A stretch of DNA of 64,000 bases from assembly GCA_029962745.1 (NCBI GenBank), contig CM057158.1, positions 839,166 through 903,165 on the forward strand, read 5' to 3'. Position 1 is the stretch's first letter, and each line of letters starts with the position of its first letter. The stretch is from Echinometra lucunter. Lineage: Eukaryota > Echinodermata > Echinoidea > Camarodonta > Echinometridae. Both the position numbers and the translations under genes were made by a program. Below are positions 33,301-48,300 of the stretch, in pieces. Below the pieces are notes generated by a model. It did no database searches. It saw only the letters and a list, made by a program, of their open reading frames with translations, and was not told the DNA's origin.

Positions 33301-36300
33301 ACTAACAGTTAACAGAGATTTATCATTTCAGTACTTTCAGATACAGTCGACTTTGTTGTCGCTTGGCAAACAAAAGAGTATATTAAAAGAAAAGAATCTT
33401 TTAAGTGTTTTCTCGAAAGGGGTTGAATATAGGTCCAATTCAAATGTGCAGGGGATCATCAGGGATCATTAAAATAATGTCAGAGGTGTTTCGGAATGGA
33501 TTGTACGTTGGAAAGATCTTTTTATACGGGTAACATTTGAAGCTCATATTTTGTATATAGAACCCTATAACACAATAGAGCCTAATGTCTTTTGGTGTAA
33601 CTATAGTACAGTGTAATGGAACCCCTTACATGCATACAGAGCCTTAGAGTCTTTTCCCGATCGGTATACAATAATGAAATTTAGTATCGTTTGGGGTTTT
33701 TTTTTCATTCACAGATTCTTCATCATTCTGTCATTGTAAAGATCAAATCATAAATAATGTAAATAATGTGTGTTTTAAAAAAAAATCAGTATTCTATACG
33801 ATAAAGACACCCCTCTGGACAGAATGCAACAGGTTATACTCTGAAAGACCCATCAAGTAGCTTAAGTCGTAATGCACCTGACCAAAAAAAAAAAAAAAAA
33901 AAAAAAATGCATGTCGAAGTCATTGCAAAATTTGTTGAAAAATATGATGAAAATTATTCTCACCGATACGCCATCGAAGTGGACCTGTTCAATATTGGCC
34001 TTGAATATATCCGCCATTTCTTGATCACCATATGAATAATCTTCAAGCGTTCGTGGTGCTAAGTCAGGGATAGATGCATTAAGTCCCAAAGCGATTGCCC
34101 ACATTGCATCATGGGCGTTTGCAGCCACGTCTTGTCCATCGAGATTGATCACGTGACCTAATATGGCCTCCATGTCATCCCGGAACCACTGGGGCGTCTG
34201 GAAATGTTTGAGTTTCATAATTGAGTTATAATGATAGGAAATCTTCAATAGATGGTACAAATGCTAGTATCCCACTGGTTGCATTCTGTTCAATCGTTTC
34301 ATTTATTTTGCCACAGTGGCAATATACCAAAATGTGGAAACATTTACAGAGTTGAATATGACTGATCATGAAGACATACTGATAACATCTTTAAAGAGGT
34401 TTATCATGCTTAAAATTCGTACACTGGTCATTTCGTATACTTGCACTATCAATGAATAGAGAATGAAAGAGGACCCCCCCCCCTTCGAGATTTTGATAAT
34501 ACAATATAAACAACAATTTAAAAGTTTTCTACATCCACCAAAATGACAAAATTCTCATTAGATAACTATAGCGATATTGCAAATCAATTACACCTTTAGA
34601 AAATTAATAGCTCCAATTACTCTCCCAATTTTTCTCAAACTTTAATGAATTTGTTTACTTTCTGTTTCCGCCAAAGGACTCTGTAATGTGTAAACTATCG
34701 CATTATTAGGGAGAACTGACACTTACACGTCCTGAAATAGTTGGTTCTTCTTCTCTCCCATTCATACTCCATGTCGCAGTAAGGTACCCCTCGCTTGCCA
34801 AAAGAATCTGTTCAGGGGTGCAATCTATCTCCCCTGGGTCCACACGATGCTGCCAGTGAGGGGTGTAATATCCTACCAGGAACCACACATGGGCGGCGCC
34901 ATAAAGTCCAAGTTTGTACGCCTTTCAGTTGAATGAGATTTCAATATCAATTCATTACTCGGTTTCATTTAATTCAAGTCGAGGTAACATTTATTTTCTT
35001 ACAGTATTTTGCCTACAATTACACAGTGACATGTATTCATCATGTTGGAGCTGGCAGGGACCTCCCTGGTTGGAGTGAGCGTCACGGCATGATGTACCCA
35101 AAAGCGGTAGAATGGGCGATTAAAAAAAAAAATCAAAAATTCCTGTCAGTGGATTAAGGATTTACCGGTATTGAATTTCATCTATATAAAAGAGCTTTCC
35201 AATGGTAACTAGCTGCGGTTTCAAGGGTCACGCATCACTGAACACCACTGTTTTAAAAAATTCTGTGCAGAATCTTAGCTAGTTCACTTTCTTGCAAACA
35301 TAGTAGGCATGCATTGATGGTAATGAGATATCCCTTTTCAAACGGGCTGCATGCTCCGATTTCCTTTACGGATGATTTTCTTCTTCAAATCTGTGTAATT
35401 AAAAGCTATTGAGTAACTTCTAAAAATCTGAGCTGCATGGCCCTACATGCTATTAGTGTATTATAATACTGTGTAAATATGAAGCCCTGAAAAACGCACT
35501 TCAAAAGCATCATCATGTGCTTCACAAAGAGTGAAAATATACAACTGGATATACTAGATCTTTTTTTACCCCATAGCCTGCAATGCTACACAAAAGCATA
35601 CCAAAGTTGGTTTTGAAAATGGCGGAATTCAGTGATAGATATCATGAGTGTTGCACGCATCTCAAACCCTTTATATTCAGGGCTGTTTATTCATCCTTCT
35701 GAACATCTTTATACAACACAGACATCAAAATTCAACAATTAAATCAAGCCTTCACAAAGTTACCGAACTTACCGGGTCCCTTTAAAAGGTGTTATGTACT
35801 TATAACTATGCTACATAAATTTCTGCTTTACAAAGCCATTTCGGATGAGAAACATTTGCAAGAAGACAGCCTGCTGAATTGTAACGTTTGCCTACCAAAG
35901 AACCGGTGCAGACCAAAAAGAGTGGCAAGGTCCCAAAGCAATGCACGTTAGAGACAAAGCTAAAAAAAAAAAAAAAAAAAAAAAAAACTTTGAAAAACCA
36001 TATTCATGTGTGTCTTGTCTGATTTTTTGTTTTTTTCAAATAAACGTTGTCTCTTGTTGAAAACTGAGTGAAGATACGTGCAACACTCAAGAAAAACAAA
36101 TATGCTCTCTGATGATCTCACTTCTTCTTCAGGATTTATGACGGTCATCTTATTTCGTGTTTTATGAAATTCATAATATTCTTTGTAAGGTGTATTTGCC
36201 CCCTGACGGACGCTATGAAGAGCTACCAAGCCGCCAGCTGACAGAGCCAACTAAAGCCATCTCAAACCCTGCCTATCACAAGGAAGTGAACCACCTGGGA

Positions 36301-39300
36301 TTCTGCATAAAATTTTGAAGCCGATGGTGTTCAGTGATGCGTGACCCTGAAAACTTAAACCAGTTACCATTTGAAAGCATATGAATTAATCTTTTATATG
36401 ACATGAAATTCAGTACCGGTAAATAGGAAATCCATTTCCAGGAATTTTTCTAAGTTGGGTTTTCTTTGCCGTCATTATCATTATTGCATGTAATAATATT
36501 GTATTCAAGAGCATGATATTGCTGATTTACTAAGCGATATTTTGTGCGGATGCGGCCGTCTTCAAATAAGTGTGAAAAGATTTCTAAATTATTTACATTT
36601 TGTAAACACAAAAGGGCAGTAACACCATGAAAACAATTTGGAATATTTACCAAAGATCTCAACACTTAAAAGGATCATTAGTTTTTTCATCATGTTTATT
36701 GGTAGCTTGGGCCTATATAGGCTCGTGTACGGACATGACATTTTATAGACGCGTAGAATTTTCCTTTACATGAATATTGTGTGTTCTTTATCATGCAGTA
36801 CTGTTTATCATCATTAAGCACGATTCAACATTTTCAATTTATATCCCCTAAAGACCTGTTATTTTAACCATCTAAATTTTAACATGAGAGCATATTAGAT
36901 CTTAAAATGAAGACATAATGAAGAGGGATATTCAGTTGAATCTTTTCTATTAAAGATGTGCTACATTAATCGATTTTAATATACATGGAAAGAGCATTAG
37001 AACATGAAATTACTACCGGGCATAGATGATAAGAGAGGCAAAAACCTCCTTTTAAACAGACCCCTGTAAAGTTAATGTGAATGACAGAAGAAATTGCAAA
37101 CACGATACTAAGTTTTTCATGAGCGATAGAGAGCTCGCACGCACACAAGCATACTTTTTCCCCCATACTGTTTTATTCTGATTTCATGAACAAAAATATA
37201 TAACATTTCAATTTAACATTTCAAATCACATAAATAATATTTCACATTTCATATTTTGACTTTTTTCAATAACTTAATATAACCATGAATCATATATAAC
37301 TTGAAAGAAAAATGATTAAATCAGTTATTATAAAAATGTTGAGTCACCACTCCCCCCCCCCCCCCCCCGCCCCAACAAAAAAGTCTTCCCTATCCAACTT
37401 GTACTTTTTGTGGAGGGCGATACACACATGTTCTGTCTTTTAAAAGAATGTCCACAACAAGAAAAGAACAAACAAAGGAGACCCAAATCCAATACAAACT
37501 AATAAACAAATAGATATATTGAAACTAGGATCCCCTTTAAAAAAACATACCAATATGCATAATAAAACACTTTTCCTTTCATGTATCAAATATTCACTCA
37601 CTGATATAAATCTAAGATTACATAGCTTCCAGTCATCAAAACAAAGCAAATCAAAAAAGAAATCAATGAGAACCCCCCCCCCCAACAAAGTATCACCCCT
37701 CCCAAAAGAAAACATCATATCCCCCAAAACACACAACACACACACACGCACACACACACACACACATAACACCTACACAGTCACTCTCTCCCAAATCACA
37801 CCTGGGGCCCGTTGCATAAAACTTTTGCCAGAATTTTTCTCTGGCAAAAAAAAGTCTGGCAAATTTTTTTTTGTAATGGAAAACTATGGCAATTTTTTTT
37901 TTGCCGTAGTTTCCTCAAATTTTACCATAAAAAACTCTGGCAAAAGTTTTATGCAACGGGCCCCTGGATATCGCCCTCAGTCCGGCCATTTCGGTACATT
38001 CTCTCCCATTTTAATGCCTGTCTAACTTGTTCTTTTTAATAGCTATTGCCTTTTCTTCATTTCGATATTCTGCGACTCTCTGAATACTTTCTTCTTGAGG
38101 AGGAACTTTACCTTCTGACCTTGAACTAAAAAAAAAGATATATTTCATTAAAAAGATTACCGTATTACAAAATTTTACTTCAAGGTCTAATCCATTAATT
38201 CCCACGTGTATATCTTTCCACTCTGCATTTCGGAGCTTTACCAAACTAAGTTTTTCAATAACCCTCTGCCATAAAGCTTTAACATGATTACAGAGCCAGA
38301 ATAAATGTTCATATGATTCCGGGTTCTGTTTACAGAATGAACAGTGATTATTATCGATAAAACCAAATTTGAACAAATGTTCGTTGGTGTATATTGCACC
38401 ATGAAGTAACTTATATTGAAATTCTCTTACTTTTGGTAAGATTATTGTGATTCTAGGTCTTATGAATATTCCTGAGATTTATTTTTTTGAGAGATCAAAA
38501 TTATTGTGGTCATCTCTTACTTGTAAAGTATAGAGATTTTGTAAATTTGTTACAAAATTTTCATAAACCTTTCTAGAAGGTACATCTTTCAGTAAAATTA
38601 TTTTTCCAAACATATTCAAAGAAATATTGAACTTGTGTAAGTCATTCGAGCAAAAATCGTGGAAATTCCCATGACATTTTCCGCTTTTCAAAATTACATC
38701 AGTCAACTTCCAAATTTCCATGATTTTTTCAGCACTCAAACCTGAATTATGAAAATAATCGATTGTTCTCACCTGCTCTTCCTCGAGAATGTGACCTACT
38801 AGATAAATATTTTTCTTAAACAAGTCATCATCAAAAATCATTTTACCTCTCGAAATATAATCTTTATTATTAAAAAAAGACTGGATTGGCTTTTCTTGCA
38901 CTAAATTCCTATTTTCCTCCATATCTTGCCAAGCCCTTAAAATATCTAAATAAAACTGTGGTGCTTTTAAATTCAATAATTTAACATCGTAATTACAAAG
39001 TGAAATAAACCTTCCACCCATTTTTCTAAAGCTATAGTCAAAATAAAACTTCCACCCCATATTTCTTTCCCCATAAACATGATAAAGTAACCGTTTTAAC
39101 CATATTACTCTTTGAGTTTTCACAAATAAATCAAAATCTACCATCCTTAAGCCGCCATCCCTGCAGTCCTGGTAACAAATGTCTCTCTTAAGCATGTCTT
39201 TTCCGTTCCATATAAATTCAAAACAAATTTCGTGATATTTGTTACTACCAACTTTGGAACAACTAATGATGACGAAACATGCAGTTTTGACACCCACACA

Positions 39301-42300
39301 GAACGCGCATGTATAACACACACCCACATCCACATCGAGGTACGTGGCCCAGACGCAAAACGGTACAAAAATCTGAGATATCTCTCAAATTATTAAATAT
39401 AAGATGAATAATGAATAATTAGACGTAAAGATTAAAATTTATCAAAAGCTCCTTCTTCGTTACAAGGGAACTCTTGTTGATCATGGAAAATCGACACTAT
39501 CTAGATATACAAAGTATTTCAAAGAAGGAAGTATATTTTTAATGTACATTTATCCTGGCTTAATTTCCAATCCAATCCAATCCAAAAGTTATTTGATACA
39601 GCGCCTTTTCCTTGCAATTACAAAGCGCTGCACACACTACTCCATGTCTGGGTCACTCAAACAAAAATTTATCACTTCACGAAATCCACTGTTCTCTGGC
39701 AAAATAGATGGGATTTGAGGAATTTCTTTGTGTGAGTATTATGATTTCACGACCTAAGTGCAATATTTCCACTTAAACATTCAAATGCAGCGTTTAGCTC
39801 CGAGATTTCGAATCAGTATGACTTTTTTTGGGGGGGGGAGGCATACTAATAATTACTTATACATTCCAAAGAGGCTACTATGGAAACCATTTACACGCGT
39901 CATCACGTTCAAATTTACACCTTACTGAGATTTTAATGAGCACCATATACTAAGAAGTCAATCAAACGACGTGGAGTTTGTCGTGAATGTCGAAATCTAA
40001 ACCTCTAATGGTATGATGAACAAAGCAAGACGTTAGAGGAAGCTGGAAGGCTTCCACGGTTTTTTTTTTTTTTATTCTTCTCTAATTCAAAAGGTTTTTT
40101 TTTATTTCGGTTAAAAATGAAAAGAAGTGTGGCCTTATATAATACAAGTCATCACTACATCCCCCCCCCCATCAAGAATTGAAAAATGACCAAAAGCGAG
40201 AGTGAATTAACCAGTTAGAGTTTTAAACATAATGCATTACGTGACTATAACGGTCAACCTAATAATACCGAGAAGTGGAACAGTTAATGGAGAGAGGGAG
40301 CAGATTTAGTAAAAATAAATAAAAAATAAAAAAATTGAACAAATAACAGAGAAGAGGGAGAGATGGAGAGAGAGTGGGAAAAAACTGTGAGGAAGTGATA
40401 AAAGAAAGAGAAAATGAGGGGGAAAGGGGAAAGACGGGAAGAAATTAAGACGAGACAGAGAGGAGGGAGAGAGAGAGAGAGGAATCTTGTCTGATGTGGT
40501 TAATGAAATGTCAAAGTACCTTTCGATTTTACATTTTAAAATCTTTTACAGTCAAATTGCTTCTATGAACAGTGAAAATATTTTTGACATGTAGAGGTCC
40601 CCTGTCATTTTATTCAACCAGAAAAGGTTAATTTAGCATGCAAGTCATTTTCCTTCGTTGGTACATAATGCAACAACACAAAATATGACATCTCGAAGAT
40701 TTTAATATGGATTGAACCGTTTCGATAAGTGGTAATTGTAATAATTATGGCACTCATCAAAGATTGCCTTTTTATTGGTGTAATCACTGCAATCTGAGAA
40801 AGTAAAACCTATAGCAAAGAAAGTATCTCAGAAATGAGAATATTTATTGCTTGAATTTACATGTTAACAGTTCTGTTTCCAAGGGAAGAATAAAAAAATT
40901 GCAGTTACCTCACAAAAGACCTTTCTTGCAGTGTTCTCGTAGAAGTTTCCAACGATAATTCGAACGTCTTTGTGCTGTTCAGGTAGAGAGACACACACAA
41001 AAGAAAAAAAATCATCGACTCACGACCGTTACAAATTATAACGCAACATTTTGAAAAAAAAATATATACTGTTGCGCAAAGGTTGAGATTTTTTTCCGGA
41101 ATAAGTTCACTTGAATAAAATGAGACTTTACCCCTTTGGTAATTCTAAAAATTGTTACAGATCAAACTGATCTTATTGTGGAAAGATTCTAATGTATAAA
41201 GAGTTGCTTTTTCACTTATATAGATCAAATAATACACAAAACTACTATCACAGAATTCAGGTAGAGGGAAAGTTATAATGGCGAAAAGATTACATTCTTA
41301 CTCTGCCTTAATTATATTAAACAAAAGAAACAAGGGCAACGCAAAGGGTAGCATCCCCTCGCCGGGTACAATTTGATCTACATAATTAGGCATTTTTGAA
41401 TATTTAATGAGCTGTGAACTTGACCTCTGACTTACATCAGGGGCGTAACAGGCACCTGTCATCAGGGGGGGCAGAGCCAAAAATTTCCCGGTAACTAGAA
41501 CCTGTGGCGTAGCTACGACTGCATTTTAGAAGGATGGTAGTGCTCCACCGGCGTAAATCCAATTTGAGGAGTGGGGGATGAAAAACTTTTTTAACGATTT
41601 TTTTCCCTCTCACACACATTTTGATATCTATTTTGCGAGCGAGCGAAGCGAGCGAGCAGAAAATAACCACTTTTCGGGTTTTGAATCGCATTTTCGAATA
41701 AGAATTCTAAAATATGATGAAAGAGCGAAGCGAGCGAGCCAAAAATAGCAACTTTTCTCGATTTTAATCACATTTTTGGATGGAAAAGCGAGCCAAAAAT
41801 AGCAACTTTTCTCGATTTTAATCGCATTTTTGGATGGAAATCCTAAGATTTTGACAAGTGAGCGAAGCGAGCAAGCCAAAAATAACCACTTTTTTGTTTT
41901 CAGTAGCATTTTCAAATAGAAATTCTAAAATAATGATAGATATTCAGAATTTTTACTAACTGATTAATTAAAATATATTTTCTTCCTCTCTTCCTCAAGT
42001 GGGGGTGATAGATCCCCCACCCCCGGATTTACGCCAATGTAGTGCTCCCTAGAGGGGAGGGTGCAGGGAGGGGGAAGTTTTCCCCCTCCAGCGCGAAGCG
42101 CGGAATCTCCGACGGTTTGAATTGTTAGTTGTCGGTAATTAAGTCTATCTTCTGGGACGTAACGAGGATTTCATTTTAGGGAGATGGTACTAGTGCTACC
42201 TAGGGGGAGGGTGCAGGAAGCTCGGACGTTTTTTCGCTGTCAGTTCCCGCTCTTCTTACGCTCTCTACCTGTTATCGCGGGGGGGGGGGGGGGGGGGGAG

Positions 42301-45300
42301 GGGGCATACGCATAGCCAAAAATTTCCCGGTAATAAGTAAGTCTAGAATCAGTGGTGTAGCTAGGATTCCATCTAGGAGGACGATAGTGCAAAGCGCGCT
42401 CCCTAGGCATGCTAGGGGGAGGGTGCAGGGATGGTGATTTTCCCTTCCCACGCGAAGCGCGGAAGCTCTGACGTTTCTTTGAATTGTTCGTTGACAGTTC
42501 CCGGTCTCTTACATTCTCTGCCTGTTATCGGGGGGGGGGGGCAGAGCCGAAAATTTCCCGGTTTCAAAGTCTAGATATGCGGAGGTGAGCCTGCACCGCG
42601 AGTTGCTTGTTGCGAAGCCCTTAGCGGGTGGGGCCAAGGGTTCTGGCTTAGGGCCCTTGATGGGGGTCTACAGGGAAAGCCAGGGGGGTCCAGGGAGGGG
42701 AGCACCCGGAAACTCCGGGGTTTGGGTACTAAATTTTCCCTCATTTCTTTTGTTTCCCTTTGCTTTTTTGCTTTTTTCCCCTTTCCCTCTTTTCCCTCTC
42801 TCTCTCTCTTTTCCTTTCTCCCCTTTTCCCTTTTTTCTTTCCCGTTCTCCTTCTTCCTTTCCCTTTCTCCTTCTTTCTTTCCCTTTCTCCTTCTTTCTTT
42901 TCCTTTCTTTTCCTTCTTTCTTTTCCTTTCTTCTTCCTTTCCCTTTCTCCCTTCCTTTAACTTCCATTCCCTCCCTTTCATTTTTTCCCGGTGGTTTGGT
43001 GAATTTTCCCGCTGAAATCCTTCAGGGGGGGGGGCACTCTGCCCCCCTGCCCCCCCGGCTGTTACGCCACTGACTTACATACCCAATAACATTACTAAAG
43101 TTATCGAATGGAAAACACATTTTCGCAATACATAATTAACTATTTTCGCATATTTAATAAGCTATATAACATAATCAAAGATCGAACTTAGGCTATATCT
43201 TCATACCATGTACCTTCTTACCAAATTTCATTAAAATTTTTCTAACATCACTAATGTTATCGAACGGAAACCACATTTTCAGATACATAATTAGCTTTTT
43301 TCGCATATCTAATGAGCTATGACTTTTGAAATTAACATACTCCAACATCAAACTTAGGCTGTATTTTGATACCCTATACCTTCATACCAAATTTCATTAA
43401 AATCTTTCAAACATTACTACAGTTTAATATCGAACGGAAACCACATTTTGTGCATACATAATTAGCTATTTTCGCATATTCAATGAGCTATGACATAATC
43501 AAAGATCGAACTTAGGTTATATCTTCATACCATGTTCCTTCTTACTAAATTTTATAAAAATCTGTCTACTAACATTACTAAAGTTATCGAATGGAAACCA
43601 CATTTTCGGATACAAAATGATTTTTTCCGCATATTTAATGAGCTATGACCTCTGATCTTTGACCAACATACTCCGAAATTAAAGTCAGGCTGTATTTTGA
43701 TACCATATACCTCCAAACCAAATTCCATTAAAATTGTCAAACATTACTAAAGTTATCGAACGGAAACCAGATTTGTTACAGACGGGCGGACGGACGGAAT
43801 GATTTTCATCATATACCCAGGTCAGTCTATCCAGACCGACAAAAAGATCGACAATTAGACAACAGACCAAACAATGTTTTACAATACCCCCAACGGCCAA
43901 GAAGAATTGATAGGTTTGAAGTGATGCGGAGTCGGTTTGACTGTGTGACCCAGGTCTATGGATATTTGTGAAGGTTCTTAGAAAGGTGACAAAAATCGAC
44001 AACCCATTTGGGGCCTTTTCTGGCTGGATAAGCGATATTCATCTACCTTAATTTGATAAAACAATGTTTCAAAAAGTATCATGCATGATTGGAAAGTCAT
44101 GTTTTATCTACAATGCTGACCTTTAACCTTTGAATAGCGTCTGATGGATCATGTGTAAAGGATTCTGAAGCAAGAACAGACAGGTTTCGTTGCTCACAGA
44201 TAGCCTGGAGATTGGTGGAAACCTGCATAAAACAAACAGAAACAAGAACAATCTTAAAATGCAAACCTTGAAACCTTGTGCACAGTACCACGGATATACA
44301 TAAACAAGGAAAAGGTTTCATTTTTCTATTCACTCATCATGCTCATCAAGAAGAATCACTGGACAAAATAGAAATTTTCCTCCTCATGATCCTGCGAAAA
44401 TGCTCTATTAGGTTTTTGAAAGATACTTGAACTGAGGAAAGAAATCAGAAATTCTTTGATATCATCGTCAATTTAAATTTCATCATTCTGTATACCGAAT
44501 CAAATTTGACAATTCCCCCCCCCCCCAAGAAAAAAGGTTTAAAGAGGTTTTCACCTCTAGACAGCATATTTAACAGCGTTTAAATGGAACGCCAATTCAA
44601 GACATTCTAATCAAATCGATTGCAATTACTGGGAGAAATAACACAAATGAATTAGGCCTATATGTTGATGAAGAAATCATATTGGTACCTCAAATGTATT
44701 ATGAAATACCATTGGATACCTAATTCAGTATTTAATTATCTGATCATTCACTGTGATTCTCTTTTTAGAGAGATATTTGTTGTTTCTGCAAGAAATTTGC
44801 TCCTGTGAAAACAATGATAATGACCATTAAGAAATGTATATTTTCCCATACGTCTCACAAGAAATATACAGGTTGTCACTATGAAGCGTGGTTTACTTCA
44901 TTTTTTTTCTTCAATTTTTGTATTTTCTGTTGTTAAAAGAGTAGTGGCAGCTGAGCTTATGATATAAATCACAGAAAAAAATTGATTTGTGGAATAGACC
45001 TACATTGCATTCATGCACTCACACACACACACACACACACACCCTCACACGCACACACACCCTCACACACAATTATACACCATACCGTAATAAGACATTG
45101 CAATAGAAAATAGAATGTCATTTCATTTTGGTTTACATGCCATGTAAACCAAAATAGTTAAAATTCACCTTAAATCGGTTAAAAGATTGATACAAACAAA
45201 GTTCACTAAGTTGATTGTTTGCAATTTATTTTGAAAGAGAATACTATCAAAAAGCATAAGCCACGCTTCTAATCAATAATCAAGTGAAGATTGTTTAGAT

Positions 45301-48300
45301 GTTGAACTATAATGATTACAAAATAATATTCAATTTTCAACTACAAAGGGACATAAAATTACATTGAGAGATCGGAAAATCGAAAAGCAAACAGGAAGTA
45401 GCATAGTTGAAATCAGAAATGGGGAAAATAAAAATAGAGGGACAGATAATAAAAAAAAAAGAGCCGGGCGAAGAAAAAAAAAAGAGAACAGAAGACTGGT
45501 TAATGGCGGAAAAAGAACCATGTGAAGATAAATTTTGAATTTCGTTTTTTAAACATTCTACTCCTAGATCAGTACATAGTTCGAAAAAAAAATGTATCTA
45601 ACAAGAACCAGTGAAAAAGAACCAATTTGCACATGCATATAGCGATTATATATTTTACACTGCGTAGCCAGTTTAGAGAGTTTAATGATTCGGCCACAGT
45701 CAAATCACTCTCTCTCTCTCATTCGTAAACGGTACAATATACTATATTACAAACTGACTTAAAATTATGTGAATTTAGCTCTTTTTGTTCACTTACAATC
45801 TTCCATTCCGCGGAATTATGAATGAAAATATACTGCAAATATGTCACTAAAAAGGAAATACTGTATTTCTATGGGTTAAAAAAAATCAACCTACCTTCCG
45901 TCCTCTTTGTTGATACTATACCATTATTTCCCAAAGAAATAAAATCTCTCAAATAAGGCTGCCAGGAATTTTTCGGGGGGGGGAGCAGGGAAAATCAAGG
46001 AAACACGCAAGCGAGGGAGCGAAGCGGCCGAGCTGGTTACGACGGCGCTTTTGCATTTTTAACATTGAAATTGAAGGATTTGCATGGTGCACACTTTGGG
46101 TGGATTTTTGGAAAATTTTAAATAAAAAAGTAAGGTTTGAAAATTTCGGGGGGGGGGGGGGGGCAACTGCCACGAACCCCACGCTGCGTACGGCCTCGCC
46201 CTCAAAGGTTTATTTCCAGGCAACTGAAGGAGATTAAAATCAAGAAAATCAAAATCTAAATGTCTAAGAGGATGCAAACGAAGAATATGCATCACTGTTG
46301 GAAGCAAAGAATAAGTGTTGTCATAAAGGCAAACTATTCCATGTTTTGATATGGTTATGAAAGTCCGTTGACTTGTTTGTTTGTTTTTATTTCCGTAAAA
46401 CCATAAAAAGAACGTAGATACATATAAAAAAATCAATAACAAAATTAATGACATACAATAATTAAATGACATACAGTAATAAATAATGAAATGATCGAAC
46501 GGGAGGATTGTCCTTTTCAGAGCCATTTACAAAATGGCTTTGTTCTTCCATGGGGTCCAATGATAAAATACATAAACAATAATTTAACACAATATTGAAG
46601 CAGAATTACTATACACTAAATTAAACAAAATCAAATCAAGTCAAATTAAAATAAACATTAACAATCTATTCTGATACCCCCACCCGGCCTTACACTAACC
46701 TAACATATGCAACCCACCCTTTCCACTCACCCACCCACCCACCCACCCACCTCACCAGTAACCTACTGAAGGATAATGGTATTTATTTTGATCAGGAATA
46801 TAAAGAAACTAATAAATCCCTGCATTTTCTCGAAAAGAGTGATTAACTTTTGCTTATTCTCGTATAAATGTACATCTAAAAACCATTATACAGTGCATTC
46901 CCTCCAAAAGTTCACAGCTGTAAAAAGTCTGCACAAATGAATATTTAAAAATGTTTGTATAGCAAAATTCATACCAGTGGATAGCTTAGAATTTGTTCTA
47001 TAAAAAGAGATACAAATATCTAGTGATATTAAAAGATCAAGTGATTAAACGCGGCTCTTATACCATGGACCTACTAGAGATGGACTATTATAAACGGAAG
47101 CCTTCCTTTGATCCAGCGATTGTCACCGCCTTCTGATCATGTGCAGCTTGATCAAAACATTCAGTTGTTTGGACAATAACATTTGCGTAAGCAATCGTTA
47201 ATGCTTACGCAATAACAATTGCGTAAGCATGTTCCATCACTGACAAAGGAGCATTTACCCTCAGTTTGGTTTTGTTCTGCTGGTGTGCTCTTTCAGAATA
47301 AAAAACAAAACAAAAAATGTAAAGCTTTTTGATAACTCTCAACATTGCTTAATACCAGTTAGAACAAATACAAATTCTCGTCACGTCCAAATTTTACACC
47401 TTTTCACAAACATAAAATGTCGCATTATTTTTTTCAGTGTCATTCGATGGAACAGACGATAAACTATCCACAGGGATGAATAATATTTCTTAATATGCGA
47501 ATATTTCTAAATATTCATTTGGAGGGGCTTTCTCCAACTGTAAAAAATTTGGGGAGCAATGCATATGAAATAATTTCTTTTTCATAAGCAGAAGAACAAA
47601 AACCTGTTACAGCTAAGGGTGTCAAATGTGCACTCCTGTCCTCTAAATACATGAAATAAGGACTGTCTTTGCTTTCCTGTCTTAAATCACACCTTCAACT
47701 ATAGTTCGCATGGTGGCAGTATGTTTGGTGTCATTATGTTGGGTTTTGCAATGGTAGTGCAATTTAGACTGAAAGAAGAGATAAAATAAGGGGAAGAGAG
47801 AACAGAAAGAGTTAGACAAAAAGCATAAAAATATAGACTATATAGAGACAAGAAAACGGAGTGAGAGGGAGAGCATGGAGATGATGTACAAATTATCTTT
47901 GAAGGAAAAAAACATACCAGGCCTATGTTAAGAAAAATCCTGATTATAAAGTTAAAGGTATAGTGTTGCTTTTCTGAAATACCACTACGATGAGAGAAAT
48001 GATCATGATTTCATATATTTCTACATTATCCTACAATTCACGTGCTGGCGTGAGTTTATGTTATCAGTAAATAATCTAATGAAACATCCTCATCACGAAT
48101 TTTTAGGTTATTTTTCAGTGCTCTAGTTCTTCGGGAATACTGTTCAATTCCTCAAGATGATGTCAAAATATCGCAGAGGAAATAGGTTCTACAACCGTTA
48201 CGTCGTAATTATAAGCAGGCACTCTTACGCACGAAAGTGTGTATAAAAGGATGTCATTATAAATGACCTCGTCTCGTCAAAATGGAATTGAATATCAGTT

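Larger units (their letters stand above)
41438..43072. mobile_element. 1635-bp non-autonomous hAT-like element
   Basis: Inverted ends CAGGGGCGTAACAGG and (other strand) CAGTGGCGTAACAGCC are flanked by an exact 8-bp duplication ACTTACAT (41430-41437, 43073-43080), the hAT signature. The interior is non-coding and repetitive: AGCGAAGCGAGCGAGC blocks at 41630-41880, iterated ~200-bp units, and a pyrimidine tract. Confidence 0.85.

Noticed and set aside
38479..39333. 284-residue frame as a host gene
   Set aside because: Its sequence is the post-RT part of LINE ORF2 and the next frame, in phase, ends with the LINE zinc-knuckle.
42571..43073. Long overlapping frames rich in KGKERK or FPFLLSF
   Set aside because: Caused by the polypyrimidine tract within the hAT-like element.
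43073..43780. CRISPR-like array
   Set aside because: Units are about 165 bp and diverged throughout, with no constant repeat separated by unique spacers; the DNA is eukaryotic.
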